DNA from: Diphasiastrum complanatum
Lineage: Eukaryota > Streptophyta > Lycopodiopsida > Lycopodiales > Lycopodiaceae
NCBI GenBank assembly: GCA_029204225.1
Contig: CM055092.1
Span: forward strand, 60,078,077-60,142,076
Length of the DNA stretch: 64,000 nucleotides
Direction: 5' to 3'
Below the pieces are notes generated by a model. That model did not search any database and was not told the origin of the DNA. It saw only the letters and a list, made by a program, of their open reading frames with translations. Position 1 is the first letter of the stretch. Each line of letters opens with the position of its first letter. Position numbers and translations under genes: made by a program. This document shows, in pieces, positions 13,301-24,580 of the stretch.

Positions 13301-14530
13301 TTCTGGTTGGCCTTTGCATCAGATGGATGTGAAATCTGCTTTTCTAAATGGTGAGTTAGAAGAAGAAGTGTTCATGGATCAACCTGAAGGCTTTGTAACG
13401 AAAGGACAGGAAAATAAAGTATGTCGCTTGAAGAAAACACTTTATGGTCTTAAACAAGCACCACGTGCGTGGTATAGCAGGATTGATGCCTACTTTCGTT
13501 CAAAGGGGATGGTGAGAACACATTCTGATCCAAATCTATATGTCTTATGCTTTGATGGTATGGTTGCTTTGATTGCTCTTTATGTTGATGACTTGATTAT
13601 TACGGGAAATAATCAAGAGATGATAGACATAATCAAGAAAGACCTCATGAAACAATTTGAGATGACGGATCTCAGTCTGATGCATTACTGCCTTGGAGTA
13701 GAAGTGTGGCAAAAAGGACATGAAGTGGGTTTAACACAGGTGAAATATGTCAAAGAGTTGTTGCACAGGTTTAGGTTGCAAGATTGCAAACCAGTAAACA
13801 CTCCTATTGAACCAGGTAAAAAGCTTTCTAAGCTTGATGAATCACAGTCATTTGATGCTACGCTATATAGACAGTTAGTAGGGAGCTTGATTTACCTTAC
13901 CACAACTAGACCAGATATATGCTATGTTGTTGGCATTGTAAGTCAGTTTATGGCAGCACCTACAGAAACACATTGGAAAGCAGCTAAACGCATTTTGCGT
14001 TATGTGAAAGGCACATCAGAGTATGGCTTGATTTACAGGAAGCATGATGGTTTACCTGAGTTGTGTGGCTATGTGGATGCGGACTAGGGAGGTGACTATG
14101 ATGATCGTAGATCCACACAGGATATATATTCCAGTTTTATGATAATTGCTTTTCCTGGTCTAGTAAGAAGCAAAGTACAATTGCTCTTTCCACCACAGAA
14201 GCAGAGTATAAGGCAATGTGTAGTGCTGCACAAGAAGCTATATGGTTGAGACAAATCTTGGAAGAGATTGGCATAAAGCAGAAAAATCCCACAACTTTAC
14301 ATAGCGACAGTTAGAGTGGCATTCAGCTAGCAAAGAATCCAGTGTTCCATGCGAGAACTAAACACATTGAGATCCAATATCACTTCATACGTGAAAGGCT
14401 GCTAAGTCGTGAAATTCATGTTGTTCATTGTAGCACAGAAGAACAACTAGCTGATATTTTCACTAAGCCACTTACTGGAGAAAAGTTTGATAAGTTTAGA
14501 TCAAAACTTTATGTATTTAAAGTTTGTTGA
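10393..14530 (+). pseudogene. Gag-pol polyprotein of C3, lightly damaged
   Basis: Gag begins MANMGESILSESSKL, with the retrotransposon gag fold over the first 180 residues. A zinc knuckle CFHCGKKGHWKSEC follows, then protease YIDSGATRHMTG, pre-integrase LWHKRLGHLNLGS, and integrase with HTD, RSDSGGEY and NGVAERKN carrying the D-D-E residues. RT begins near 13050 with KSAFLNGELEEEVF and catalytic YVDD at 13581-13592. RNase H runs from GYVDAD through TTEAEY to ADIFTKPL. In-frame stops are at 10936 (TGA), 12424 (TAA), 12538 (TGA), 12721 (TAG), 14085 (TAG) and 14312 (TAG), with frameshifts near 13050 and 14125. The damage makes this copy inactive, but all domains are present. A single polyprotein with no gag/pol frame change was the likely ancestral state. 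Confidence 0.93.
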
Positions 14531-14583
14531 CTTTAAAACTATGTATATGACTGTATAAAAAGTGACTCTACTTTAAGGGAGAG

Positions 14584-14859
14584 AGTTAGAATTAAAGTTA
14601 GAATCACTGTGTTACTGTACTGTGGGTCCTATCAATGGATAAGGATCAGTTGGCCTCGCCACGAGGCAAGTCGACGGGACACGCGTCCCGCCAACGACAA
14701 CTTGGGTCATGCATGGGTTGCTTGAGTGAACAACTATACGTACAGTGTAATTTCATTTTGAGAAATACAATTGCTATGTGAGCTTGCTGAGGAGAGTGAT
14801 TTTCTGTCTGTGTTACTGTGTAGCATGATCTATGTTCCTGTGCAAAGCAAATTCTAAGT
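14584..14859 (+). repeat. 3' LTR of C3
   Basis: Pairs base for base with the LTR at 8822. It is preceded by the purine tract at 14575-14583 and followed by the AAATA target duplication. Confidence 0.93.
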
Positions 14860-15647
14860 AAATACTCTTTGAGTGATTTTGTATATCTCCAAAAGGTTGA
14901 GCAAAGCTCCCACTTGGATGAAAGATCCCCTTTTGGGTGAACAGATTGTCAACAATCTTTTGCATAAATTTTGGTGTACTTTGTTGAGCATGTAAGTAAC
15001 TCTCCTAATGTAATTTGATTAGAGCATTTGCTGGAAGGTTTTAATCATTATGCAAATGTGTTTTCAGGTTCTTAACAGGTTGAGGAACATTCTCATGTGA
15101 AGTGATCTTAGATCTACTTTTAAACACCAAGATTTGACAAGCTAGTGAAGCTAGTCTTATGATTCACTAAGTGTGCTCTTTCATTCACCTCTAAAGCTTG
15201 TATTTATCACTTGCTGGAGTTTATAAACTTTTAGAAGTGTGGTTTACATGTGGTTTTACAGGTTGAATCAATATCTTAGTGTGTTGATCATATGTTGATC
15301 AAGTTTGTTCAATTCTAGGTATTCTTGGCAGCCTAGTCTTTTGTATTTTCTAAGAATGCAAGTAACTCTTCACACCATAACTTGAATTGGTAACTTGATG
15401 GAAAGTTTGAGAGCTTAAGCAAGAGTGTGTTCAGGTTGGTTTGAGTTTGTAATCCATTCTTAGTGTGTGCAAAGTGTTGCATGTGTTTTCAATCTTCCTT
15501 TTTATGCTTGGAAACCAGCCAGGTTCAAGATAGAAGTGTTTTAGGGTCCTAGATCTTCTGAGATCTCCTTATCCATCATTTGTTGAGAGGAAAGTGAGTG
15601 CTAGGTGAATTAGGACAGAGCCTAAAAGTTGAAGAATCATTATATTC

Positions 15648-16877
15648 ATGGCTTCCAATGGTGGGATCATGTTAGAAACTAATGATAGGTTGAGTTCATC
15701 AAACTACTCTACCTGGAAATTGAGGATGGAATCCTTACTTGAGTTGAATGAACTCATGGACATAGTTGCAGGAACTGAAGAGAGACCACCCATAGTTCAA
15801 GAGCAACAAAGGTTTGATAAGAAGGCCAAAAGGGCTCTTCATATCATTAAAATGAATGTTACCAATGAACTTCTCAAGGAAGCTGGTAATAGTCAAAGTG
15901 CAAGTGAGGCATGGAATCCCTTGAAGAAGCTCTTTGAATCAAAGTCCACATCTAGGATATTGACTCTAAGGAGACAAATATTTTCTAGTAGGCAAAGAGA
16001 GGGTGAAAGTGCTCATGCATTTGTCTTGAGGGTTAAGTCCTTAAGTGATGATCTAGCATGTATTGATGAAAACATAAAAGATGGTGAAATAGTCCAGGTT
16101 ATATTGAATGGTTTGCTAGATGAACATGCTAACCTTGTGCAAAGTTTTGCCATTCAAAGAGTCTTGCCAAGAGTGGTTGACTTGCAAGAAATCGTATTGG
16201 CTGAAGAACATAGGTTGCAATCAAAGTTTGATGGTGTATCCTTGCAAGGTGGAGGTGAAGAGGCTTTCTTCACAAAAGGCAAAGTCAAAGGCAACGGTAA
16301 AGGCAAAGAGAAATGGTCCAAAGGTGGTAACTCGGATCATGATGATAACTCTTCCTCTTCCTCTTCTACTTCTTTTAGAAATAAAGACAAGTCAAAGTTC
16401 AAGTGCTTTTATTGTGGGATAAAAGGTCATTTTGCAAATGAATGTCATAAGAAGCAAATTAATGAAGGTAGCAAGCAAAACAACTTTTGTACTTCTAATG
16501 AGGATCTAGATTCTTGTGATTCTCTCATGATGTTTTCTTCAAGTCTAATGTCAAGTGGAAGTGACAAGGATTCATGGTGGATAGATAGTGGATCTAGTTC
16601 ACACATGACTAGTCACAAGGAGTTCTTTACTTCTTTGATCTCTTATGTTGGAACCAAGAAAGTCGTTCACATGCCAAATGGTGGTGAGTGTATGATCAAA
16701 GGTATTGGCTCAATTCCTATTTGCCTTTCTACTAATAGGAATGTAAGGCTTGATGGTGTTCTTTACATTCCTCCACTTTCAAGGAATTTGCTAAGTGTTG
16801 GTCAAATGTTAAAAAAAGGGTACAAGAAAAAAAGTTTGCTGGGGATGTTTGCTTCATTACTAAGAGAGATGTCTTGA
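15648..16877 (+). pseudogene. Gag-protease of Copia C2
   Basis: The frame starts MASNGGIMLETNDRLSSSNY, a Copia gag start, and continues through the gag fold for about 200 residues. A Lys/Gly/Ser-rich linker precedes a zinc knuckle CFYCGIKGHFANEC, then protease WWIDSGSSSHMTSH and its C-terminal part ending NLLSVGQMLKKGY. A run of seven A's near 16811 shifts the frame; the correct frame resumes as DVLIARGNRQGRLYKLD at about 16870. The start codon chosen is the first ATG in frame and lies about 1.1 kb past the primer site once C3 is removed. Only one lesion is obvious in 1.2 kb, so this part is well kept. Confidence 0.88.
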
Positions 16878-18692
16878 TTGCTAGGGGCAATAGACAAGGT
16901 AGACTTTACAAGCTTGATGCATTTGTTATGTCTAACAAGAGGAATGAAATGGATGTTGGTGGTTCTCTCAACTTTCAAAAGTCAATTCCTAGCATCAATA
17001 AGATTGGTAGATCTTATGCAAAGTCTAAAGAGCTTCCTTATGCTAGATCTAGGTTGAGATCTAATGAGCTTCTTGGAGATAGTTATTGTTGTGCTAACTT
17101 GGCAACTTTTGGTGAATCTATGATCAATGTTTTGGATCCATTGGATCTTGAAGATGGACTAGTGCTACCCACTAGTCAAATGGAGTTATGTGGTGCTAAA
17201 TTAGTATCATGTTTGAACTCTTCTACTCATAGATTTCCAAGTTTTGGTGGCTCTTCAATGGAACTACATGACAAGTGCAAAAATGGAAAAGGTAAGAAGA
17301 GATCTAACTTCATCAATGGAGGTGATGAAAACTCTTCTTTGGAAGTGGTTGTTGCTAATGACTCATTTACTCATTTGGAAAAAGATGGTGCTTTGAGAAT
17401 GTTTGAAGAAAATTTTTCTTTTGCATCTTTATGTGATGAGTCCAAGAAGGTCATTTGTGCAACAAGTGGTGTCACATGTATTCATAAAGAAAGTAGATCA
17501 AAAGGTTCTATCATGAGACTTGGTGAGGAAGATCTCAAGTCAAAAGGGAGAGATAAATGTGAAGTGTTCAAAGTAGGATGTACATTGCATGATGCTTTTG
17601 TGAATGATAGTGAGGGTTCATTATCATTACCTATATCATTGATTAGAAGTCCAGGTTTGACAAGAAAAAGTACCTCAATCATTCTTATGTTGAAGGTATT
17701 ATGTATTCTTTTCATGGCTTCTAATGTTCGAGATTCTTCCATTTCTTATGATGAAACTATCAAGAGGGAGATTGCTTACTTTTGTGGTGTGATCATTAAG
17801 AGGGAGTCTTGTGAAGGAAAGGGAAAAGGAAGAGTGACTCTTGGGAAGATCAAAGACATGGATCTTCTTCATCAACTCAAAGGATGCTATGATTGTGGTG
17901 GATGGCAAAAGGTTGGATGAAGAAGACTACATGGAGCAACTCAAGTGGCAATTTCTTCAAGGAAAGGAAGATCTCATTGGTGAGCTCATTGAGGTTTGGT
18001 TTGAACTCAAATGGGCTGGTTTGATTAGGTTTGATACTCAACTTCATCTACTCTACTTCATGTTGGATAGAATTGTAGAAATCTATCTTTTGGTTTATGA
18101 TGGTGACATTGTTTTCACTAACTATAGTGAAAGGTTGAAATCAAGCAATGATGAGATCTTGTGAGATGTTAGTCATGTGTTTGAGAGGGAGTATCTTCAA
18201 AGGTTCAGATCTGAAGATGCTTATAAATACAAAGTCCTTGATGTTTTATTGGAAGATCAAGATGTTGATCTTGAATTGGTTCATCAACACCAAGAGGCAA
18301 GTAGCAATTGGAAGCTAGTTAAAAGCATCAAAGGGGAGCCACATGGGCAAAGCATTTTGGATTTGTTTTTACAAGTTCTTGAAGGTTCAAGTAAGGTTCT
18401 TGGAGCAGCAAAGAAGTGTCCTTTTACTTTACCTTACTTGTTTAATCTCATGTATGAACATTGTCATGTCAATGTGTTGGAATTGTCAAAATTCAATGAA
18501 ACTAGCTCCATAGTTTTGCATCCTTTGGATCTTGGAGATGGATTAGTTATCATTGCTAGTTTTTATGATCAAGTACATGCATTCATTCAAATCTTGAAAG
18601 ATATTGAAGTGGTCAATATGTTTACTTTTGAGCAAAGTTCAAGATCTAGCATGAATGCCAACAGACTCCAGCCAATTGGTAGCCGCATTTGA
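16874..18692 (+). other. Unrecognised open region downstream of C2 protease
   Basis: Three successive open frames (16874-17920, 17841-18164, 18177-18692) follow the protease where integrase and RT should be. The first is in phase with the repaired protease frame. No LWHxRLGH block, integrase triad or YVDD is present. A phrase recurs: LDPLDLEDGLVLPTS near 17130 and LHPLDLGDGLVIIAS near 18520, hinting at an internal repeat or shared origin. The last frame runs into the neighbouring LTR around 18650. Possibilities are captured host coding DNA, a fast-evolving extra retroelement ORF, or a scrambled segment; I do not recognise the product. Confidence 0.5.
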
Positions 18693-19303
18693 TGACCTAA
18701 TTGCTTAGTATAAATAGTTGTTCATATTTCATTATCAGCATCATCAGATCAGATCAAGTATTGAATAGTTAGCTCTCTCTCAAGCTTGCGAGCTTGAACA
18801 CTCTTGAGCATTCTACTCAGTTCTTTAGAGTTGATTAGAGATTGCTATTGCGCTTACTGCTTATCAGTGGTTGCACTTAATTTAGACTTTTGTTTTAGTC
18901 GCTCAGAAATAGCTTAGAGTACGCGACTTCGATCCGCAAACTTGTAGTACCGATTTACTTCTATTTCGTTTCATACTGAATCAATACCATCTTTTATGCA
19001 TGCAGGTTTGTCTCAGAATGTATACGTTTATGTAATTCTTTGCGACAAATTATTTGTCTGATAATTCAATGCTTAAATGTTTGGCTACGTAATCACTGTA
19101 GTATTGATGATTTCAAAGTTAGTTACTATAAGGGAACGTGTTTTTTATCACTATCTTTTTGTTTGAAATTGATAGGCGTAGTCATGCATGAAGAAAGAGG
19201 AAGATAGTTTATTCCGTTGTGCACGATAAGTTTTCTTTCTTATCATTCGAATTATTTTTATTCGATTATTTTAGGCCTATCTTTAACATACCTCTTTCCA
19301 ACA
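18652..19303 (+). repeat. LTR-A of Copia C4a, 5'-truncated
   Basis: This segment matches the 3' half of LTR-B (20138-21350) along its length, sharing TTAGTATAAATAG, AGTTAGCTCTCTCTC and GGCTACGTAATCA, and ends directly before a primer site TGGTATCAGAGC at 19304. The first roughly 420 bp of the LTR are missing, replaced by C2 sequence. The TATAAATA at about 18710 is the likely TATA box. Confidence 0.8.
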
Positions 19304-20137
19304 TGGTATCAGAGCGTTGATTCTTCTTCAAGGCCTAATACAGTATCAGAGCGCAAGCTCTTATACTTGATATATTTCACGATATCAAATTATTCTTCAG
19401 TTTGAATCAATTTTTTTTCGGTATCAGAGAACTGATTTCCAATTGTAGCGTGACATCATATCTCTCTTAACGTCGTCACACTAAAGTTTCAAATGGATTC
19501 TCAAAGTAAAGCTAGTCTTATCGCAGGCAAGCTGAATGGATCCAATTATCATTTATGAAAATTTAAGATGAAGACCTTGCTAATCACCAACGAGTTGTGG
19601 GATGTTGTTATAGGTATTGAAGTGAAACCTGAAGACGACACATAAGACTCAAAGTGGAAATCGAAGGACGGTAAAGCTTTCGCGCTTATTATTCTCAATA
19701 TATCAAATACTCAAATTGGCCACATAGTTGAAGCTAAAACTTCGAAAGAAGTTTGGGACATCCTGAGCTCACTATATGATGTGAAAGATGTAACTACTAA
19801 GTTACATCTTCGAAGGAAATTCTTCACACTCAAGATGTCAAATAATGATTCTCTTTAGAATCATATTAACCAGTTTAAGTATCTCTTGTAATAGATGCCC
19901 GCTGTCAGATCAGTCATAGACGATCAAGACACAATCATGACATTGTTGCTTTCAAGTCTGCTCTCTACATATGAGAATTGGGTGATGATCATCATGACAC
20001 ACTCAGATTTAATTCTTACCCAGAGTTATCACTATGTTGCTGCAAGAAGATAATCGAAGAAGTCAAGAGACTTCGTTTACCTCTTCGTCTCATACTCTAT
20101 ATGTCAACAAGGGCTCGAAACGACAGAAGCAGAAAAG
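19304..20137 (+). pseudogene. Leader and gag fragment of Copia C4a
   Basis: The leader starts with a Met-tRNA primer site and repeats words such as GTATCAGAG. Gag begins at 19493 with MDSQSKASLIAGKLNGSNYH and follows C4b gag closely, including a region of the DVKDVTTKLHLRR type, but has several stop codons. It ends abruptly at 20137, where LTR-B starts. Confidence 0.82.
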
Positions 20138-21350
<1,213 letters not shown>

Positions 21351-21557
21351 TGGTATCAGAGCGAATTTCACTACTTCTTTATCTGATTCCAACATTATAT
21401 CAAAGCGAAAGCTCTAATACTTGACATCTCTCGCTATATTAGATTGAAATCATACTCTTCAGTTCTTTTCAATCTTTCAGTATCAGAGAATTAATTTTCT
21501 ATTGTTGGCATTACCACATCTTAGCGTCAACGATACAAATGACAGACTAAGTTCCAG

Positions 21558-23024
21558 ATGGATTCTCAAAGTAAAGTTGGTCTTATCGCAAACAAGCTGA
21601 ATGAATCCAATTATCATTTGTGACAATTTAAGATGAAGACCTTGCTAATCGCCAACGACTTATGGGATGTTGTTACAGGTACAGAAGTAAAACCTAAAGA
21701 CGACAACTCAAAGTGAAAATCGAAGGACGGTAAAGCTTTCGCGCTTATTATCCTCAATATATCAGATACACAGATTGGACACATAGCTGAAGTTAAAACA
21801 TCAAAAGACGTTTGGGACATCTTGAACTCACTATATGATGTGAGAGACATAACTACTAAGTTACATCTACGAAGAAGATTCTTCACATTCAAAATTTCTA
21901 CTGGTGATTCTCTTCAGAATCACATTAACCAATTTAAGAATCTCTTGCAACAAATGGCCGTTGTCAGATCAATCATAGACGATCAAAATGCAATTATGAG
22001 ATTGCTTTCAAGCTTGCCCTCTACATATGAGAAGTGGGTGATGATCATATCGACACACTCAGATTTAACTCTTACTAGAGTTATCACTATGTTGCTGCAA
22101 GAAGATAATTGAAGAAGTTAAGACACTTCATCCACTTCCTCCTCTTGGGCTCTATATGTCTACAAAGGCTCAAAGTGACAAAAGCAAATAAGCTCCAAAA
22201 AGATTGCAATGAATCAGAAGCCGACTCAAGGTCAAGAACAATCATCGAATCCACAATCGAAGAAGAAGATGTTTTGCAGGTATTGCAAACACAATAATTA
22301 TGAGATCAAGGATTGCTGAATTCTCCAAGCAAAGAATGTAGCCAAGCAACCTGATCAATAAGCAAACGCAGTTTCATCATCTCCCCAGATCGAAGTGGAC
22401 GAAGGTGCATTCATGGTCAAAGATCAAAGCGTATTTTTGGATGATTCATGGTTTCTGGATTCTGGAGCAACTCAACATATGACCAATCAACGTGAGATCT
22501 TCAACTCCTACTCATCTTACAACACAAAGAAATTTGTTCATCTTGGTGACAATAGTACTCACACTATTGAAGGTGAAGGTATTGTAAGATTGCGTTCTAG
22601 CATGATCAATTCAAATTACTATCAAAGGTCTTATATGTTTCTAAACTCTCTACAAGTCTACTATCAGTGAGTAGAATTATAGATTTAGGTTATAAGGTAG
22701 AATTTGAATCTGATCAATGCAAAATAATTGATAGGAGTAATAAGATCCTTGCACTCAGCAAGAGGCAAGGTTACTTATATGTATTGGCACTAGTCAAGCC
22801 TTGAAAGCCTCTGTTCTAGTCAATAGAGCATTACTATGGCATCATCGCTTAGGACACTTGATTTATGCATCTGTTATGAACATGTCCAGACAATCCATGG
22901 TTCTTGATCTCGACTATCCTTCTGGTAAGGTCGATCTCCCTGTCTATCATAGCTGCATCTTCAGAAAGCAGGCTAGGATTCCTTTTAGATCAAACCATAT
23001 GCATGTTGCAAAAGATCTGTTAGA
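21558..23024 (+). pseudogene. Copia C4b gag, protease and first part of integrase
   Basis: Gag starts MDSQSKVGLIANKLNESNYH with an early TGA. The gag core around 21800-22110 reads well (ITTKLHLRRRFFTFKIS, SSLPSTYEKW). A damaged zinc-knuckle zone follows, then protease FLDSGATQHMTNQ at about 22450 and pre-integrase LLWHHRLGHLIYASVM near 22830. The integrase frame stops where element E1 begins at 23025 and resumes in the same phase at 32041. Confidence 0.88.
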
Positions 23025-23059
23025 CATTAGAGGAGTTCTCAATATCAAAAAGACCCTTT
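23025..23059 (+). repeat. Left terminal inverted repeat of E1
   Basis: Begins CATTAGAGGAGTTCTC and ends GACCCTTT. It matches the inverted right end at 34 of 35 positions. Confidence 0.93.
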
Positions 23060-23490
23060 GTAAAAATACTTTTATTTTTTTTCTTTAGTTTCGACCATCA
23101 CCAGGCCCAATCAAAATGCACAGATTTGAAATCTACGTAACATAGTTCAAATTAACTAAAAAATAAAAATGCAATATAGAAAACTTTGAAATTTGTGTCC
23201 AGGCAGCATGGATGTATCCCATTGGTTTCTACTTCCTGCCTGACACGTGCTAATCTGCCCGACGTCAATACCTCAAGTTAAATTTACTTGACTATGCTGG
23301 TTAGTATAATGAAATTTTCTAACTATACTAGTTACAATTATAGAAATATAGTATGTACAGTTACATAAAATATGGTATACGCAGTAACTGTGACTATGTT
23401 GGCATTCACATTAGATTAAATGTGATATGAAAAATTGAAATTAAGTATCATATCAGAGAGATTTTTGGCGCCCAAGCTTTGAAAATAGCA

Positions 23491-24365
23491 ATGGCAAGGA
23501 GACCCAAATCTACAATCAATTCTGTGATTCTTTACAATGAGAAAGATGAAGCTGATAACTAGAAGCCAACAAAATATATGAAGAACTCATGGGTATTGCT
23601 GCATCCATCATCAAAGGGCAATTTTCGACAAAAGAAAAGAGCAAAAATGACTTACAAATCTTATTGGAAAGCAAAAATTTTGGAGTTTAAGACTACCCCG
23701 GGAGGTCAATCTATATCAGAGGTCTTAGTACAATATGTATATATGCATTCAGAAATCAAAGTACATGATATCAATCCTCACGATCATAAAAAATGTAATT
23801 GTAAGTATATCAAAACATATGCACTCTACAACAATCATAGGTGATTTTCTTTATTGATGCTCTTCAGATTATGATTTAAATGCTTCAATATTGTTTTTTT
23901 CTTTCAGATTTATATCCATCATGCATAAGTGAATGGGAGCCCGCACAATTACTTGCAAGAATATTAGACGTGATTCACTCTGATGTTGGAAAGCTGCAAT
24001 ACAGAGGAAGAAGTCCCAAGGAACTTGCAGATTGTGGTATCTATTTTTATGAATCTTTATATACGCCACAAACAAATGGAGGTTTTGGCAAGCTCGAAGC
24101 AATTCCATTGCCTAGTTTTCAAAGTGATGAGTGGCCTACTCCTGACAGCATTCTTTTTGAATCATTCAGATGCAAGCTACTAATTGATATTAGAAATGCT
24201 ATGAAGATAAGCACAGGCTCAAAAATTGTTCACCTAAGTTGGTTTATCTCATTACATATATTTGTTGATTTTTTCTCGAGTGCTAGTGTTTGTAGGACAC
24301 CAACTTTATTTGTTTGCAAGGATTTATCAGATGAGACTTTGTCAGATCTCATGGATCAAGGCTGA
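23491..24365 (+). pseudogene. E1 ORF1: BAH-domain-like protein
   Basis: Two exons: 23491-23800 (donor T|GTAAGT) and 23908-24365 (acceptor TTTCAG), joined at phase 1, give about 255 residues. The pattern SWVLLHPSS, then YWKAKILEF, then VLVQYVYMHSEI resembles the start of a BAH domain, a chromatin-binding module with a W-x-AkIlei...vrVqwfYrpeE type signature. CGIYFYESLYTPQTNGGF could be its closing strand. The family link is my reading of the pattern and is not certain. A TAG at 23560-23562 interrupts the frame after 23 codons; a start at 23578 would skip it. It runs tail to tail with ORF2, 215 bp apart. If BAH is right, the protein would bind nucleosomes or histone tails. Confidence 0.5.
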
Positions 24366-24580
24366 GATAGTAAAACAAATAATGACATAGAATGCAGGAT
24401 TAAAAAGTCCTCAATGATCTTTCATTATCATATCGAAAAGCATTAGCTCAGTATCACATTTAGCTACCTTTGTGCTCCCAAATTCATAAAATGGAATAGC
24501 ATTTGATATATAAATGTATATTTTTCTATGAATTCTATACATGTATTTTTTTTTCTATGCTATCTATATATGTTCTGATC

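Larger units (their letters stand above)
8817..14864 (+). mobile_element. Complete Copia element C3 nested in C2
   Basis: Two 276-bp LTRs (8822-9097, 14584-14859) flank a full gag-pol region. The 5-bp target duplication AAATA is at 8817-8821 and 14860-14864. A perfect Met-tRNA primer site directly follows the 5' LTR and a purine tract AAGGGAGAG (14575-14583) directly precedes the 3' LTR. The order gag, protease, integrase, RT, RNase H is that of Copia. It entered the untranslated leader of C2, so it is younger than C2. The LTRs differ at 11 of 276 sites by my count, about 4%. Confidence 0.95.
7811..18651 (+). mobile_element. Copia-type element C2, split by C3, with non-pol downstream region
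   Basis: 5' LTR (7811-8465), primer site and leader (8466-8821, continuing 14865-15647) lead to a gag-protease frame at 15648. Element C3 with its target duplication sits in the leader. After protease there is no recognisable integrase, RT or RNase H; about 1.8 kb of mostly open, unrecognised sequence follows to the border with the C4 LTR at about 18650. The 3' LTR is not seen, so C2 is truncated on the right or was overwritten by C4. It looks like a non-autonomous gag-bearing derivative (TR-GAG-like) that would need pol from a relative. Confidence 0.65.

Noticed and set aside
24050-24100. DCGIY in E1 ORF1 as a Ulp1 catalytic cysteine motif
   Set aside because: No His-Trp or Asp block precedes it in the protein, while the upstream part reads better as a BAH domain. 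The Ulp1 pattern fits ORF2 instead.
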